Shown piece after piece: positions 1 to 7,510 of a DNA stretch of 21,638 bases. This DNA comes from Moraxella bovis (GTDB lineage: Bacteria; Pseudomonadota; Gammaproteobacteria; Pseudomonadales; Moraxellaceae). The DNA lies in assembly GCF_002014975.1 (NCBI RefSeq), contig NZ_MUXV01000016.1, positions 1 through 21,638 on the forward strand, given 5' to 3'. A program made the position numbers and the translations under genes. Position 1 is the stretch's first letter. Every line of letters begins with the position of its first letter. Below the pieces are notes generated by a model, which was not told the origin of the DNA, made no database searches, and was given only the letters and a program-made list of their open reading frames with translations.

Positions 1-52
1 TACTTTTTAGACCAGAGCCTTATTTTTAATAAATCATTTAAAAGGCGATTTC

Positions 53-772
53 ATGCGTTTTTTTGTAGATATGCCCCTAGCCGTACATGATACGATAACC
101 CTGCCTGATGACGTGTATCATCATTGGACGAAAGTTTTGCGGGCAAATATTGGCGATACTGCCACGCTCTTTAACGGGCAAGGGGGCGAATATACCGTCA
201 CGCTCACTCGCATTGACAAAAAGTCTGCCCATGTGCGTATAGATGACTTTAACCCTGCCAATCGCACCCTGCCTTATCGTGTTACCCTAATCCAAGCGAT
301 GAGTAAGGGCGAGCGTATGGATTATACCATCCAAAAGGCGTGCGAGTTGGGCGTGTCCGCCATACAGCTCATCACCACCGAACGCTCCGAGCGACTCAGG
401 TATGAACGTGATAACAAAAAACTCATTCATTGGCAAAAAATCGCCGTCTCTGCCTGTGAGCAATGTGGGCTAAATATTATCCCTGCCATTTTACCCCCTG
501 TTACGCTGTCGAGCTATCTAGCAAGTTGTACCGATGAGCTAAAAATTGTCATGAGCCTATCAGACGACACGCACCGCTATATTCCAAAAGCCCCCTTGCC
601 GTCCACGATTGGCATACTGGTCGGTTCAGAAGGCGGGCTGTCTGATGATGAGATAGATGCGTGCCATAAGCATGGCTTTTTGTCGTGGACGATAGGCGAG
701 CGGATACTTCGCACCGAGACGGCAGGGGTGGTAGCGTTGGCAGGCTTGCAGGTGGTGGGGCAAGTGGGCTAA
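53..772 (+). CDS. rsmE: 16S rRNA (uracil1498-N3)-methyltransferase RsmE
   Basis: RsmE methylates N3 of U1498 in 16S rRNA of the assembled 30S subunit, using S-adenosylmethionine. The 239-residue product has the usual family length. It begins with a small beta-rich RNA-binding part (about residues 1-70) followed by a SPOUT domain. The cofactor-binding knot is visible as GSEGG at residues 191-195 and LRTETA at 219-224, both hallmarks of the family. The start is supported by an AAAAGGCG ribosome-binding site 5-6 nt upstream of the ATG. The gene converges on ridA with one base between the two stop codons, so there is no room for a separate terminator. I see no defects. Cytoplasmic housekeeping enzyme. 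Confidence 0.96.
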   Translation: MRFFVDMPLAVHDTITLPDDVYHHWTKVLRANIGDTATLFNGQGGEYTVTLTRIDKKSAHVRIDDFNPANRTLPYRVTLIQAMSKGERMDYTIQKACELGVSAIQLITTERSERLRYERDNKKLIHWQKIAVSACEQCGLNIIPAILPPVTLSSYLASCTDELKIVMSLSDDTHRYIPKAPLPSTIGILVGSEGGLSDDEIDACHKHGFLSWTIGERILRTETAGVVALAGLQVVGQVG

Positions 773-773
773 A

Positions 774-1121
774 CTAAACCGCTGCCGTTACCACAATCTC
801 AATAAGCCAGTTTGGATTAACCAAATTTGCCTGAACCGTGGCACGAGTGGGCGGAACATTGCCTGCTATCCAAGCGGTGTATTCGGCATTAAATTGTTCA
901 AAGTCGTTTAAATCTTTGATAAAGACTTGGGCGGTCAATAGCTTGGATTTGTCTGTGCCTGCTTTGGCGAGTGCTTTGTCAATATTGGCAAGCACTTCAC
1001 GAGTTTGCCCGACAATGTCAAGGCTATCATCGTCAGGCACTTGCCCTGCCAGATATACCACGCCGTTATAAATGGCGATTTCGGTAATGGTTTCGTTGCT
1101 GTCAATTTTTTGAATGTTCAT
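774..1121 (-). CDS. RidA/YjgF family enamine/imine deaminase
   Basis: A 115-residue protein of the RidA (YjgF/YER057c/UK114) family, of the short YoaB-like size. Family members form trimers and hydrolyse reactive 2-aminoacrylate-type enamines/imines to keto acids. The substrate-binding Arg of the family appears as R93 in PPTRATVQ and the conserved Glu as E108 in LIEIVVTA, so the active site looks intact. It lies 115 bp downstream of dadA on the same strand. That fits a shared job, because DadA releases imino acids from D-amino acids. The membership of this exact subgroup is inferred, so no specific gene symbol is given. The stop codon lies one base from the end of rsmE. Confidence 0.88.
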   Translation of the reverse strand: MNIQKIDSNETITEIAIYNGVVYLAGQVPDDDSLDIVGQTREVLANIDKALAKAGTDKSKLLTAQVFIKDLNDFEQFNAEYTAWIAGNVPPTRATVQANLVNPNWLIEIVVTAAV

Positions 1122-1195
1122 AATATTTCCTTAAAATAAAAAGATGGATAAAGAAGTTAAATTTGATACACTTTACAAGGGCGAATAAATCAACC

Positions 1196-1224
1196 TTGCC
1201 GCTTAAGGCTATTTGGTGCGGCAA
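1196..1224 (-). other. Hairpin in the dadA-ridA gap
   Basis: A perfect 7-bp inverted repeat (TTGCCGC / GCGGCAA) with a 15-nt loop sits just after the dadA stop codon and before ridA. On the minus strand it is followed by GGTTGATTTATT, which is not a proper U-run, so it is unlikely to be an efficient terminator. It might lower ridA expression relative to dadA or stabilise the dadA transcript end. Its role is an inference. Confidence 0.35.
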
Positions 1225-1236
1225 ATTTGTTTATTT

Positions 1237-2496
1237 TTATTTTTGATAACGGCTTATATTTAAGCCCTCCAATGAAATCTCAGTTTGTTTGCCTGTAATA
1301 ATATCACAAAGCAGTTTGCCAGAACCACACGCCATCGTCCAGCCCAGCGTGCCGTGTCCTGTGTTGATAAATAGATTATCAAACTTGGTTGCTGTTGCTC
1401 CGATAATCGGCGTGCCGTCTGGGGTCATTGGACGCAGACCCGTCCAAAACTGTGCTTTTGGCAAATCACCACCATCAAACAGGCTTTTTGTGACCATCTC
1501 TAAGGTCTCACGGCGAGCAGGATTTAATGACAAATTAAAGCCCGACAGCTCCGCCATACCGCCCACACGAATGCGATTATCAAAGCGAGTAATGGCGATT
1601 TTGTAAGTCTCATCGAGCACGGTAGAAACAGGGGCTTTTGTTTCGTCCACGATTGGCACGGTCAAAGAATAACCTTTGACAGGATAAACAGGCAAATCAA
1701 GTCCCAAATCCTTTGCCATCACCCGAGAATAACTGCCGAGTGCCAACACAAAACCGTCTGCCGTCAAGGTTTCGCCCCCTGCAACCACGCCTGTCACTTT
1801 TTGATTTTCAGAGATAATTTTGTCAATGATGGTGTTAAATTTAAATTCTACGCCCAAAGTTTTGCAATGTTCGGCAAGGCGTTTGGTAAATAAATTACAG
1901 TCGCCCGTTTCATCATTGGGTAATCTTAGACCGCCCAAAAGCGGAGCGGTAGCATAAGCAAGTGCAGGTTCAGCCTTGATAAGCCCATCTGCGTCCAGTA
2001 TCTCATAAGGCACACCACATTCTTCTAACACTTTGGTATCAAGGTGCATGGCTTGGATTTGGGCGGGTTTACGAAACAGCTGTACCGTGCCACCTGTACG
2101 ATGTTCATAGCCAATGCCAATCTCATCACGTAAGGCACGGATGCAATCACGGCTGTACTCTGACACTCGCATCATGCGTTCTTTGTTGATTTCATACTGC
2201 TCGGCATTGCAGTTGGCAAGCATTTGTTTCATCCATGCCAGTTGAAAGCCTGTGCCATCAGGCGTGATGGCAAGGGGAGCGTGCTTTTGCATGAGCCATC
2301 TGACCGCCTTTTGGGGGATTTTGGGGGCAGCCCAAGGGGTTGAGTAACCAGGGGAGATTTGTCCGGCATTGGCAAAACTTGTCTCCATCGCCACATCCGA
2401 TTGGCGGTCTATGACGGTAACTTTTGCCCCTGCTTTGGCAAGATAATAGGCGGTGGTCGTGCCAATCACGCCCCCACCCAAGATAATGATGTCCAT
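1237..2496 (-). CDS. dadA: D-amino acid dehydrogenase small subunit DadA
   Basis: An FAD-dependent, membrane-associated dehydrogenase that oxidises D-amino acids (classically D-alanine) to imino acids, which become keto acids plus ammonia, and passes electrons to the respiratory chain. The 419 residues open with the FAD-binding Rossmann motif GGGVIG (7-12) and VTVIDR. The N-terminal half contains [14 protein letters not shown], typical of DadA. The C-terminal flavin region reads [14 protein letters not shown], then [16 protein letters not shown]. Length is close to E. coli DadA (432). The ATG is preceded by AAGG four bases upstream. No alanine racemase (dadX) follows, as it does in enterics; a RidA-family gene follows instead. 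The promoter region is partly occupied by a MITE-like element ending about 33 bp upstream of the start. Confidence 0.94.
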   Translation of the reverse strand: MDIIILGGGVIGTTTAYYLAKAGAKVTVIDRQSDVAMETSFANAGQISPGYSTPWAAPKIPQKAVRWLMQKHAPLAITPDGTGFQLAWMKQMLANCNAEQYEINKERMMRVSEYSRDCIRALRDEIGIGYEHRTGGTVQLFRKPAQIQAMHLDTKVLEECGVPYEILDADGLIKAEPALAYATAPLLGGLRLPNDETGDCNLFTKRLAEHCKTLGVEFKFNTIIDKIISENQKVTGVVAGGETLTADGFVLALGSYSRVMAKDLGLDLPVYPVKGYSLTVPIVDETKAPVSTVLDETYKIAITRFDNRIRVGGMAELSGFNLSLNPARRETLEMVTKSLFDGGDLPKAQFWTGLRPMTPDGTPIIGATATKFDNLFINTGHGTLGWTMACGSGKLLCDIITGKQTEISLEGLNISRYQK

Positions 2497-2529
2497 AAAA
2501 TACCTTGATGATGACTTGTAAGTAAATTA

Positions 2530-2749
2530 GGGTGTGCCTGCCTTTGGTATTTGCAATGAAAAATGCCTGTTTAAAAAAGCAGGGGAATCGCACGTTTTTC
2601 AAGGGAAAAAACTTGAGGCTGTGAGTTTTCTATCAGGCAAATTTTTGACTTCGAGCCACAAGATTTAGCCATTTTTCATGCAAAAATTGATTAAAATTGT
2701 CAAATTTTCATCGTATTTTATAAAAATGTTATAAATGGCAGGCACGCCC
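2530..2749. mobile_element. MITE-like element, copy 1 (220 bp)
   Basis: A non-coding 220-bp block with 13-bp terminal inverted repeats: GGGTGTGCCTGCC at the left and GGCAGGCACGCCC at the right, one mismatch between them. It is flanked on both sides by the dinucleotide TA (2528-2529 and 2750-2751), as expected for a TA target duplication. A second copy in the opposite orientation lies at 11126-11329 and aligns along its whole length. Copy 1 has about 16 extra bases near its left end. It sits between dadA and the CPBP protease gene. Short ORFs through it are by-products of the repeat. No transposase is encoded. TA duplications suggest mobilisation by an IS630/Tc1-type transposase elsewhere in the genome, which is an inference. 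Confidence 0.82.
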
Positions 2750-2751
2750 TA

Positions 2752-2838
2752 GTATGTTTTGCCCGGTTAAAGTTTGTAATTAGGGTGTGCTTATAAATAG
2801 TATAACAAGCTCTGATGACAAAGAAAAGGGCTTTTGAG
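2752..2838. other. Short gap between MITE copy 1 and the CPBP gene
   Basis: A short AT-rich stretch downstream of the CPBP protease stop codon. It contains TAGGGTGTGC at 2781-2790, identical to the left flank and tip of the neighbouring MITE, so it may be a remnant of a third terminal repeat. No convincing gene or strong terminator is visible here. Confidence 0.4.
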
Positions 2839-3690
2839 TCAGCTTGCCAAATACACCGCCATCGCCATGCCATTATTGACCATGTGCATGAGTATTGCCA
2901 TGATGAGTCCGTATTTGACACGGATATAGCAAAACAGCAACGCCATGGCAAAGATGACCATCATGCCAAGCGGGTCGTATTGTAGATGAACGAGTGTAAA
3001 GAGCAGACTGCTTATGAGACTTGCCATGAGTGTGGACTTAGCGATGGTAAAACCGACCAGACGGATGGGGATTTGCTCGGCACGATGACGATGAAGCAGT
3101 CCGCCAAATATCAACCCCCGAAACACCAGCTCTTCGTAGATGGGGGCGACCACCACGATGGCGAATATGAGCAGGGGCAGGGACTCATCTGTGATAAGCC
3201 CATCCAAAAAATCCATGGGCGAGCCGTCCAAGGCGGTCAAGATAATCTCACTTACCGCCATGAATGCTATCATGCCTATTAGACTGACGACAAAACCCCG
3301 AACGCCCATCGCCTTTATCCCAAAAAACTGCCAAACAGCCCCCCAGTGATGAGCTGATGGGGTGTGCCGTGGCGTGCCGTGGCGTGCCGTTTTGCTTTTA
3401 AATAGCACCAAACCTACGGCAAACAGCGTAAAGGCTAGGGCAGTGATGACAACCGAGATGGCGACCACCACGCCGTTATTGGAGCCGAGCATGATGAGCG
3501 TGGCGACATTCAGACTGCCTGCCTGCTCATAATAAACCAGTGAGCCGATATACACGCCAATGATTTGTAAGGCAAACATGCCAAACAGGCAAAATAAGCA
3601 CAGCCCCACCACGCCCACTGTCGAAAAAGAAATGGCAGGGCGTGGGGATGGCTTGCTCATCTGTGGGGCGGTTAGGTCATGATGGGGCAT
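2839..3690 (-). CDS. CPBP family intramembrane metalloprotease
   Basis: A 283-residue polytopic membrane protein of the CPBP (CAAX protease and bacteriocin-processing/Abi) family. The three family motifs are present: EELVFRG around residues 185-191 (EExxxR), a His in TLVHLQYDP near residue 233, and the C-terminal HMVNNG near residue 268. Several hydrophobic segments precede the catalytic part: about 20-50, 65-90, 125-150 and 165-185. It starts directly after the stop codon of the alpha/beta hydrolase gene (TAA immediately followed by ATG), so the two are translationally coupled. Bacterial members process membrane or secreted peptides, and the substrate cannot be read from sequence. Three 10-bp tandem units lie inside the coding region around residues 100-110, between membrane segments. 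Confidence 0.85.
   Translation of the reverse strand: MPHHDLTAPQMSKPSPRPAISFSTVGVVGLCLFCLFGMFALQIIGVYIGSLVYYEQAGSLNVATLIMLGSNNGVVVAISVVITALAFTLFAVGLVLFKSKTARHGTPRHTPSAHHWGAVWQFFGIKAMGVRGFVVSLIGMIAFMAVSEIILTALDGSPMDFLDGLITDESLPLLIFAIVVVAPIYEELVFRGLIFGGLLHRHRAEQIPIRLVGFTIAKSTLMASLISSLLFTLVHLQYDPLGMMVIFAMALLFCYIRVKYGLIMAILMHMVNNGMAMAVYLAS
3361..3390. repeat. Three 10-bp tandem repeats in the CPBP gene
   Basis: Three consecutive 10-bp units, GGTGTGCCGT, GGCGTGCCGT and GGCGTGCCGT, the first with one mismatch. On the coding (minus) strand they encode a hydrophilic His/Arg/Pro-rich stretch between membrane segments. Because 10 is not a multiple of 3, gain or loss of a unit would shift the reading frame. 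Confidence 0.7.
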
Positions 3691-4578
3691 TTAGCGAGCC
3701 TTGATTTGTTGGGCGATGGTGTCTAGCACGAGATGGGCGGTGCTGTCGGGTGTCTCCAAAGGGAACATGTGCGAGCCGCCCACATAGATGACTGGTACGC
3801 CCCAACGGTCGTGGATGGCGTGGTATGAACCCATGTGGGTGAAGTGGCTGTCCTTGCCAGCGATGAGCGTGGTAGGGCGGTAGATGGTCAGTGACTTCGC
3901 CCAGTATAGGGATGGAATGGTGCGAAAGATGGCAAGCTCGACCACCTTGGGGATGGCGAGCGTGAATTTGTCGTCTTTGGCGGTCAGTCCATGCTGGATG
4001 TAGCCGTCAAAGGTGCGTGCGTCAAAGGCTCTAAACAGTCCCTTTTGGCGTAGACTGTCATGGGCAATCTGCCTGCTGTCAAAGGTGTCTTTGCGGTATT
4101 TGGATTTGCTGGCAGGCGAGATTTTATCGACAAAATAGTGATGAAATCTGGGCAAGGGGCGTAGGGCGTTGTCCATGACTTTAGATAACTGATAAGCTAG
4201 GCTCATCTTGCCCATAAGTAGGGATGGGTCAAGGGCGATGACTTGGCTGATGTGCGTGGGGTCTTTATCACACGCCTGCATGGTCGTCACCGCCCCCACA
4301 GAATGCCCCACGGCAACCAGCTGTGGCACGCCGTGTTTGTCGCACGCCTCACGGATGCTGTCTAGCACTTGCTCGGTCAGTCCCTGCCAGTGGTTGTCAA
4401 GTGGATAATCAGGGTGCGTGCCAAAGAGCTCAATATACTCAATACTAAACACCTGTTCCCAATGCTCAAACAGCGGTGCATAGACCTGACTGGGAAAACC
4501 ATTGGCATGGACAAAATGCAGTACAGGCTTGCCTGTCAAGGTAGATGTGGGCAGGGTATCAAAAGGCGTGGTCGTCAT
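3691..4578 (-). CDS. Alpha/beta hydrolase family protein
   Basis: A 295-residue serine hydrolase of the alpha/beta fold. The nucleophile elbow GHSVG lies near residues 92-96. A likely acid residue is in IAGKDSHFTH around 240, and the catalytic His in GGSHMFPLE around 273. The N-terminal LHFVHANGFPS is the usual oxyanion-hole HANG-type motif. I chose the ATG at 4578: AGGA lies six bases upstream, whereas the TTG five codons earlier has no ribosome-binding site. There is no signal peptide, so it should be cytoplasmic. The substrate is unknown. It is the first gene of a two-gene unit with the CPBP protease, whose ATG abuts its stop codon. Confidence 0.85.
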   Translation of the reverse strand: MTTTPFDTLPTSTLTGKPVLHFVHANGFPSQVYAPLFEHWEQVFSIEYIELFGTHPDYPLDNHWQGLTEQVLDSIREACDKHGVPQLVAVGHSVGAVTTMQACDKDPTHISQVIALDPSLLMGKMSLAYQLSKVMDNALRPLPRFHHYFVDKISPASKSKYRKDTFDSRQIAHDSLRQKGLFRAFDARTFDGYIQHGLTAKDDKFTLAIPKVVELAIFRTIPSLYWAKSLTIYRPTTLIAGKDSHFTHMGSYHAIHDRWGVPVIYVGGSHMFPLETPDSTAHLVLDTIAQQIKAR

Positions 4579-4653
4579 GGGTTGTCCTATCAAGTGTCAT
4601 GGGATTGGGTCATTATTGTGTTTATGAGAACAAATGTCAAGAAATTTACACAC

Positions 4654-4684
4654 AAAAAAACCCAACCGCTTTCACGATTGAGTT
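4654..4684 (-). terminator. Rho-independent terminator of tRNA-Leu
   Basis: Read on the minus strand, AACTCAATCG pairs with CGGTTGGGTT (10 bp including two or more G-U pairs) around the loop TGAAAG, followed by seven T residues. It begins seven bases after the CCA end of the tRNA. Confidence 0.85.
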
Positions 4685-4690
4685 AAAACA

Positions 4691-4775
4691 TGGTGGGGAC
4701 GGAGAGACTCGAACTCTCACGGGTCGCCCCGCTGGAACCTAAATCCAGTGCGTCTACCAATTTCGCCACGTCCCC
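4691..4775 (-). tRNA. tRNA-Leu (anticodon UAG)
   Basis: An 85-nt class II tRNA with an encoded CCA. The acceptor stem GGGGACG pairs fully with CGTCCCC, the discriminator is A, and the T arm contains GTTCGAGTC. The anticodon stem CTGGA/TCCAG encloses the loop TTTAGGT, placing UAG at positions 34-36, which reads CUN codons. The long variable arm between the anticodon and T arms is typical of tRNA-Leu. It stands alone, with its own promoter upstream and terminator downstream. Confidence 0.97.
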
Positions 4776-4788
4776 GAATGTGTGGGGT

Positions 4789-4816
4789 ATTATACACGAT
4801 TTTTGGCAGGGGTCAA
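4789..4816 (-). promoter_or_regulatory. Sigma70 promoter of tRNA-Leu
   Basis: On the minus strand, TTGACC is separated by 16 bp from a consensus TATAAT, with the tRNA 5' end 13 bp downstream of the -10 box. The GC-rich CCCC after the -10 resembles a stringent-control discriminator. It lies between the znuD stop codon and the tRNA. Confidence 0.85.
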
Positions 4817-4838
4817 GTGGTTTTTGCAAATAAATGCG

Positions 4839-7385
4839 TCAGAATTTAAAATTTATCCCCAAACTAAAATTCCTGCCCATTTGCGGAATATAAGGCAAAT
4901 GCGTTTCGTGGGCATAGACTTTTTGGTCTAACAAATTATTAGCATTAAAGAAAATTGAGTAATCCAAACCGCCTTTATAATTTTGATAATTCACGCCCAT
5001 ATTTAATAAATGATGACCTTTGGTTGGGGCTTCAAATTTGGAAACTTTATTTTGGTCAAAAGTGCGAACATATTCCATACTGCCCGACCATTTATCATCA
5101 AAATCGGCTTTGACTTTTGCCCCCAGTCGCATTGGCGGTAGGCGTGGCGTGGTGCGGTCTTCTTGGTCGGTGTAGGTTTTGATTGCAGGTTTGCCCCACG
5201 ATGCTGGTGTATAATCAGAGACAATCGGTGGCATATCGTGCAATTTGCCTTTGACATAATCGCCAAAAACAGACGCATAATAAGTGTCATTCAACTGATA
5301 ACCAATGCTCGCTTCCGCCCCATAAAATTTGGCAGGGCTTTGGTCATAACGGTTAATGCGTAATTTTTTAAGATGATTAACCCTTGCCGTGCCGAGATAT
5401 TCGTTAATCGTGGACAAATAAATATAATTGTCAAAATCATACAAATACCCCGTCACTTTATAATCCAATTTATCGCCAACAAACTTTAAACCCAGTTCAT
5501 AATTATTGGATTTTTCTTTGGTCAAATGCCGATTGCCAATTTCAAAAGAATTGGTGGCAAGGTGCATTCCGTGCGTATAAAGCTCTTGGCTGTTGGGCAA
5601 GCGTTCTTGGTGCGATGCGTTAAAGGAAAGCGTATAATTTGGCAAAAACTTCCAATGTACGCCAAGTGCATAAGAATGGGCGGTGTTTTTATGCGGTTTG
5701 GTGGCGTTGATGGCATAATCGGTCGCTTCTTTTAATTTGTCCGCATCCAATCTTAGACGGCTACGGTCTTGCATTATTTGTACAATGTGGTCGGTATCAT
5801 AATCCATTGCCACTTTTTGTTTTTCTAGGCGAGTACCAAGTTCTAACTCCACATTGCCGACATTGTATTGCCCCATTGCAAATAGGGCGGTATTTTTTAG
5901 TACATTTTGGGTCAAAAGCTGGCGTTTTCGCCATTCAGTTTGGGGCGACAAGGCACTGTTGTCCTGCTCTGTATATTGTACACCCCACAAGGCTTTGGCA
6001 TTTTTAAATGGCGTATGGGTCAGCTCCACACGAGCCACTTTGCCCTTGTTCATAAATGAAGTATTAACGACATCACCTTCTTTTTCATCGTGTTTATAAT
6101 CCACATAACCAACATTGGCACGCACTTTGTCCACAAATGGCACAGGATTGTCCCATTCACTACGCAAATCATAACGGCGAGTGGTCAAATCCACAAAGGG
6201 CGTGCCGTGTTTGTCGTGCTTTTTGTGTACGCCGTGCGAGTGGTTAAAATTCTCGTGGGCGTGGTCGGCACAGTCGGGGCGTGGGTTGATATAATTGACA
6301 TCGGATTCGTCAATCAGCTGGGGATAAGTCGCCAAATACGGTCTGTCCCACAAACTGTCAAAAATAGAAATCACCCCACAGCCTTCATAAATGGCGTTGT
6401 GAGCAGGCAAGCCGTATTTGTCTTTTCTTTCGCTGATTGCCACGCCCACATAGCCTTTGTTGCCAATCCACGACAGCCCAGCACTGCCCGATTTTGAGTC
6501 CGCCCAGCTTTCGGGCAAATAATCAAAATGATAATGCTGAATGGTGGACAAATCTTGTTCTAATATCGCCTTTTGAGCCAAATAACCTGCTTCATCGCTG
6601 ATAAAGTAGGTCTTATCTCGCCAAGATAGGGGTGTGCCGTTTTTGATTGCTTGCCATTCTTTTTCTAGGGCGGCTAGGCGTTCTGGGGCTTTGACATAGC
6701 GGTCAATTTGATTTTCATTATCAAAAGTGGTGTATTGATAATTGGGCGTGCGATAATTGCCTGCCGATTTGTGCAAGCCCTCCAAATGCACGGCAACATT
6801 TTGCCCAAGCCCAAAAGTAATCGCCCCTGTGCCAAGTTTTTCATTATTACCCGTATTAAAGCGAATGCCTGCTTCACCCGTAATCGGCTTGTTGGGCAGT
6901 TTGGTGGGGATTTTGTTGTCCACAATATTGACCGCCCCTGCCGAATTGCCTGATTTATATAATAAAGTGCTGACCCCACGCACCACCTCAGCTTGACGTG
7001 CAAGCACCGTATCCACCATCACCGCATGGTCTGGCGAAAGATGTGCCATATCAATGACATCGGCATTGTTTTGCAAAATGGTAATGCGTTTACCTTCTTG
7101 CCCACGAATAATCGGTGCAGAAGCACCCCCACCAAATTGATTGGAATGAATGCCAAGCTCGCCGTCCAAAGCATCGCCCAAAGTTACTGCACGCTGTTTT
7201 AGCACTTCACTTTTTATAACCGTGTCGCCGACTTTGCGCGTACCTCCCAAAGCAAGGCTTTCTAAGGGTTGGTGCTTAATATTAATGATTTCATGCTCAA
7301 GTTGAACTGTTGGCACATCATCGGCGAGGGCATGATGGCTTAAAATCAGTAAAATAGCCAACGGCAAACGCTTATAAGCAGTCAT
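4839..7385 (-). CDS. znuD: TonB-dependent zinc receptor ZnuD
   Basis: An outer-membrane TonB-dependent receptor of 848 residues, closely resembling meningococcal ZnuD, which imports zinc and can also bind haem. Shared landmarks are GDALDGELGIHS, GGGASAPIIRGQEG and SPDHAVMVDT in the plug domain. A surface loop has a Cys pair and a His/Asp-rich cluster (about residues 368-393, CADHAHENFNHSHG and HKKHDKHG), the zinc-capturing feature of ZnuD. The C terminus is a typical aromatic final beta strand ending NFSLGINFKF. I chose the ATG at 7385 rather than the TTG at 7406: GGAG stands eight bases upstream, and the product then begins with a normal signal peptide ending in SHHALA. A Zur-type operator overlaps the promoter. 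Confidence 0.93.
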   Translation of the reverse strand: MTAYKRLPLAILLILSHHALADDVPTVQLEHEIINIKHQPLESLALGGTRKVGDTVIKSEVLKQRAVTLGDALDGELGIHSNQFGGGASAPIIRGQEGKRITILQNNADVIDMAHLSPDHAVMVDTVLARQAEVVRGVSTLLYKSGNSAGAVNIVDNKIPTKLPNKPITGEAGIRFNTGNNEKLGTGAITFGLGQNVAVHLEGLHKSAGNYRTPNYQYTTFDNENQIDRYVKAPERLAALEKEWQAIKNGTPLSWRDKTYFISDEAGYLAQKAILEQDLSTIQHYHFDYLPESWADSKSGSAGLSWIGNKGYVGVAISERKDKYGLPAHNAIYEGCGVISIFDSLWDRPYLATYPQLIDESDVNYINPRPDCADHAHENFNHSHGVHKKHDKHGTPFVDLTTRRYDLRSEWDNPVPFVDKVRANVGYVDYKHDEKEGDVVNTSFMNKGKVARVELTHTPFKNAKALWGVQYTEQDNSALSPQTEWRKRQLLTQNVLKNTALFAMGQYNVGNVELELGTRLEKQKVAMDYDTDHIVQIMQDRSRLRLDADKLKEATDYAINATKPHKNTAHSYALGVHWKFLPNYTLSFNASHQERLPNSQELYTHGMHLATNSFEIGNRHLTKEKSNNYELGLKFVGDKLDYKVTGYLYDFDNYIYLSTINEYLGTARVNHLKKLRINRYDQSPAKFYGAEASIGYQLNDTYYASVFGDYVKGKLHDMPPIVSDYTPASWGKPAIKTYTDQEDRTTPRLPPMRLGAKVKADFDDKWSGSMEYVRTFDQNKVSKFEAPTKGHHLLNMGVNYQNYKGGLDYSIFFNANNLLDQKVYAHETHLPYIPQMGRNFSLGINFKF

Positions 7386-7413
7386 AAGAAAATCTCCATC
7401 AATCAAAAATAAA

Positions 7414-7428
7414 TATTATAACATAACA
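7414..7428 (-). promoter_or_regulatory. Zur operator of znuD
   Basis: On the minus strand the site reads TGTTATGTTATAATA. It matches the published neisserial Zur element TGTTATDNHATAACA at 14 of 15 positions. It covers the -10 box of the znuD promoter, so zinc-loaded Zur would block RNA polymerase. The assignment of the regulator is an inference from motif and target gene. Confidence 0.75.
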
Positions 7429-7444
7429 TTAAGTATAGTTACAA
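7415..7444 (-). promoter_or_regulatory. znuD promoter
   Basis: On the minus strand, TTGTAA is separated by 18 bp from a consensus TATAAT. It lies about 30 bp upstream of the chosen znuD start codon and overlaps the Zur-type site. Confidence 0.65.
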
Positions 7445-7469
7445 TACAACAAAATAATTGACAAATAAA

Positions 7470-7496
7470 CAAAACCCGCCATCAGGGCAGGCTTTG
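7470..7496 (-). terminator. Terminator of the haemoglobin-type receptor gene
   Basis: On the minus strand, CAAAGCCTGCC pairs with GGCGGGTTTTG (11 bp with two G-U pairs) around CTGAT, followed by TTTATTTG. It lies 15 bp after the receptor stop codon and upstream of the znuD promoter, separating the two receptor transcripts. Confidence 0.75.
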
Positions 7497-7510
7497 TTAC
7501 TGAGCATTAA

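Noticed and set aside
2258..2602. Minus-strand 114-codon frame beginning MKNVRFPCFF
   Set aside because: It reads through the MITE and then antisense-frame within dadA; a matching MKNVRF start also appears in MITE copy 2 at 11272, showing it is repeat-derived.
2699..2704. Consensus -35 TTGACA pointing out of MITE copy 1 towards dadA
   Set aside because: No acceptable -10 at 16-18 bp spacing (CATGAA), and the hexamer is not conserved in copy 2.
7386..7406. Upstream TTG start for znuD
   Set aside because: No ribosome-binding site and it would spoil the signal peptide; the ATG at 7385 has GGAG at eight bases.
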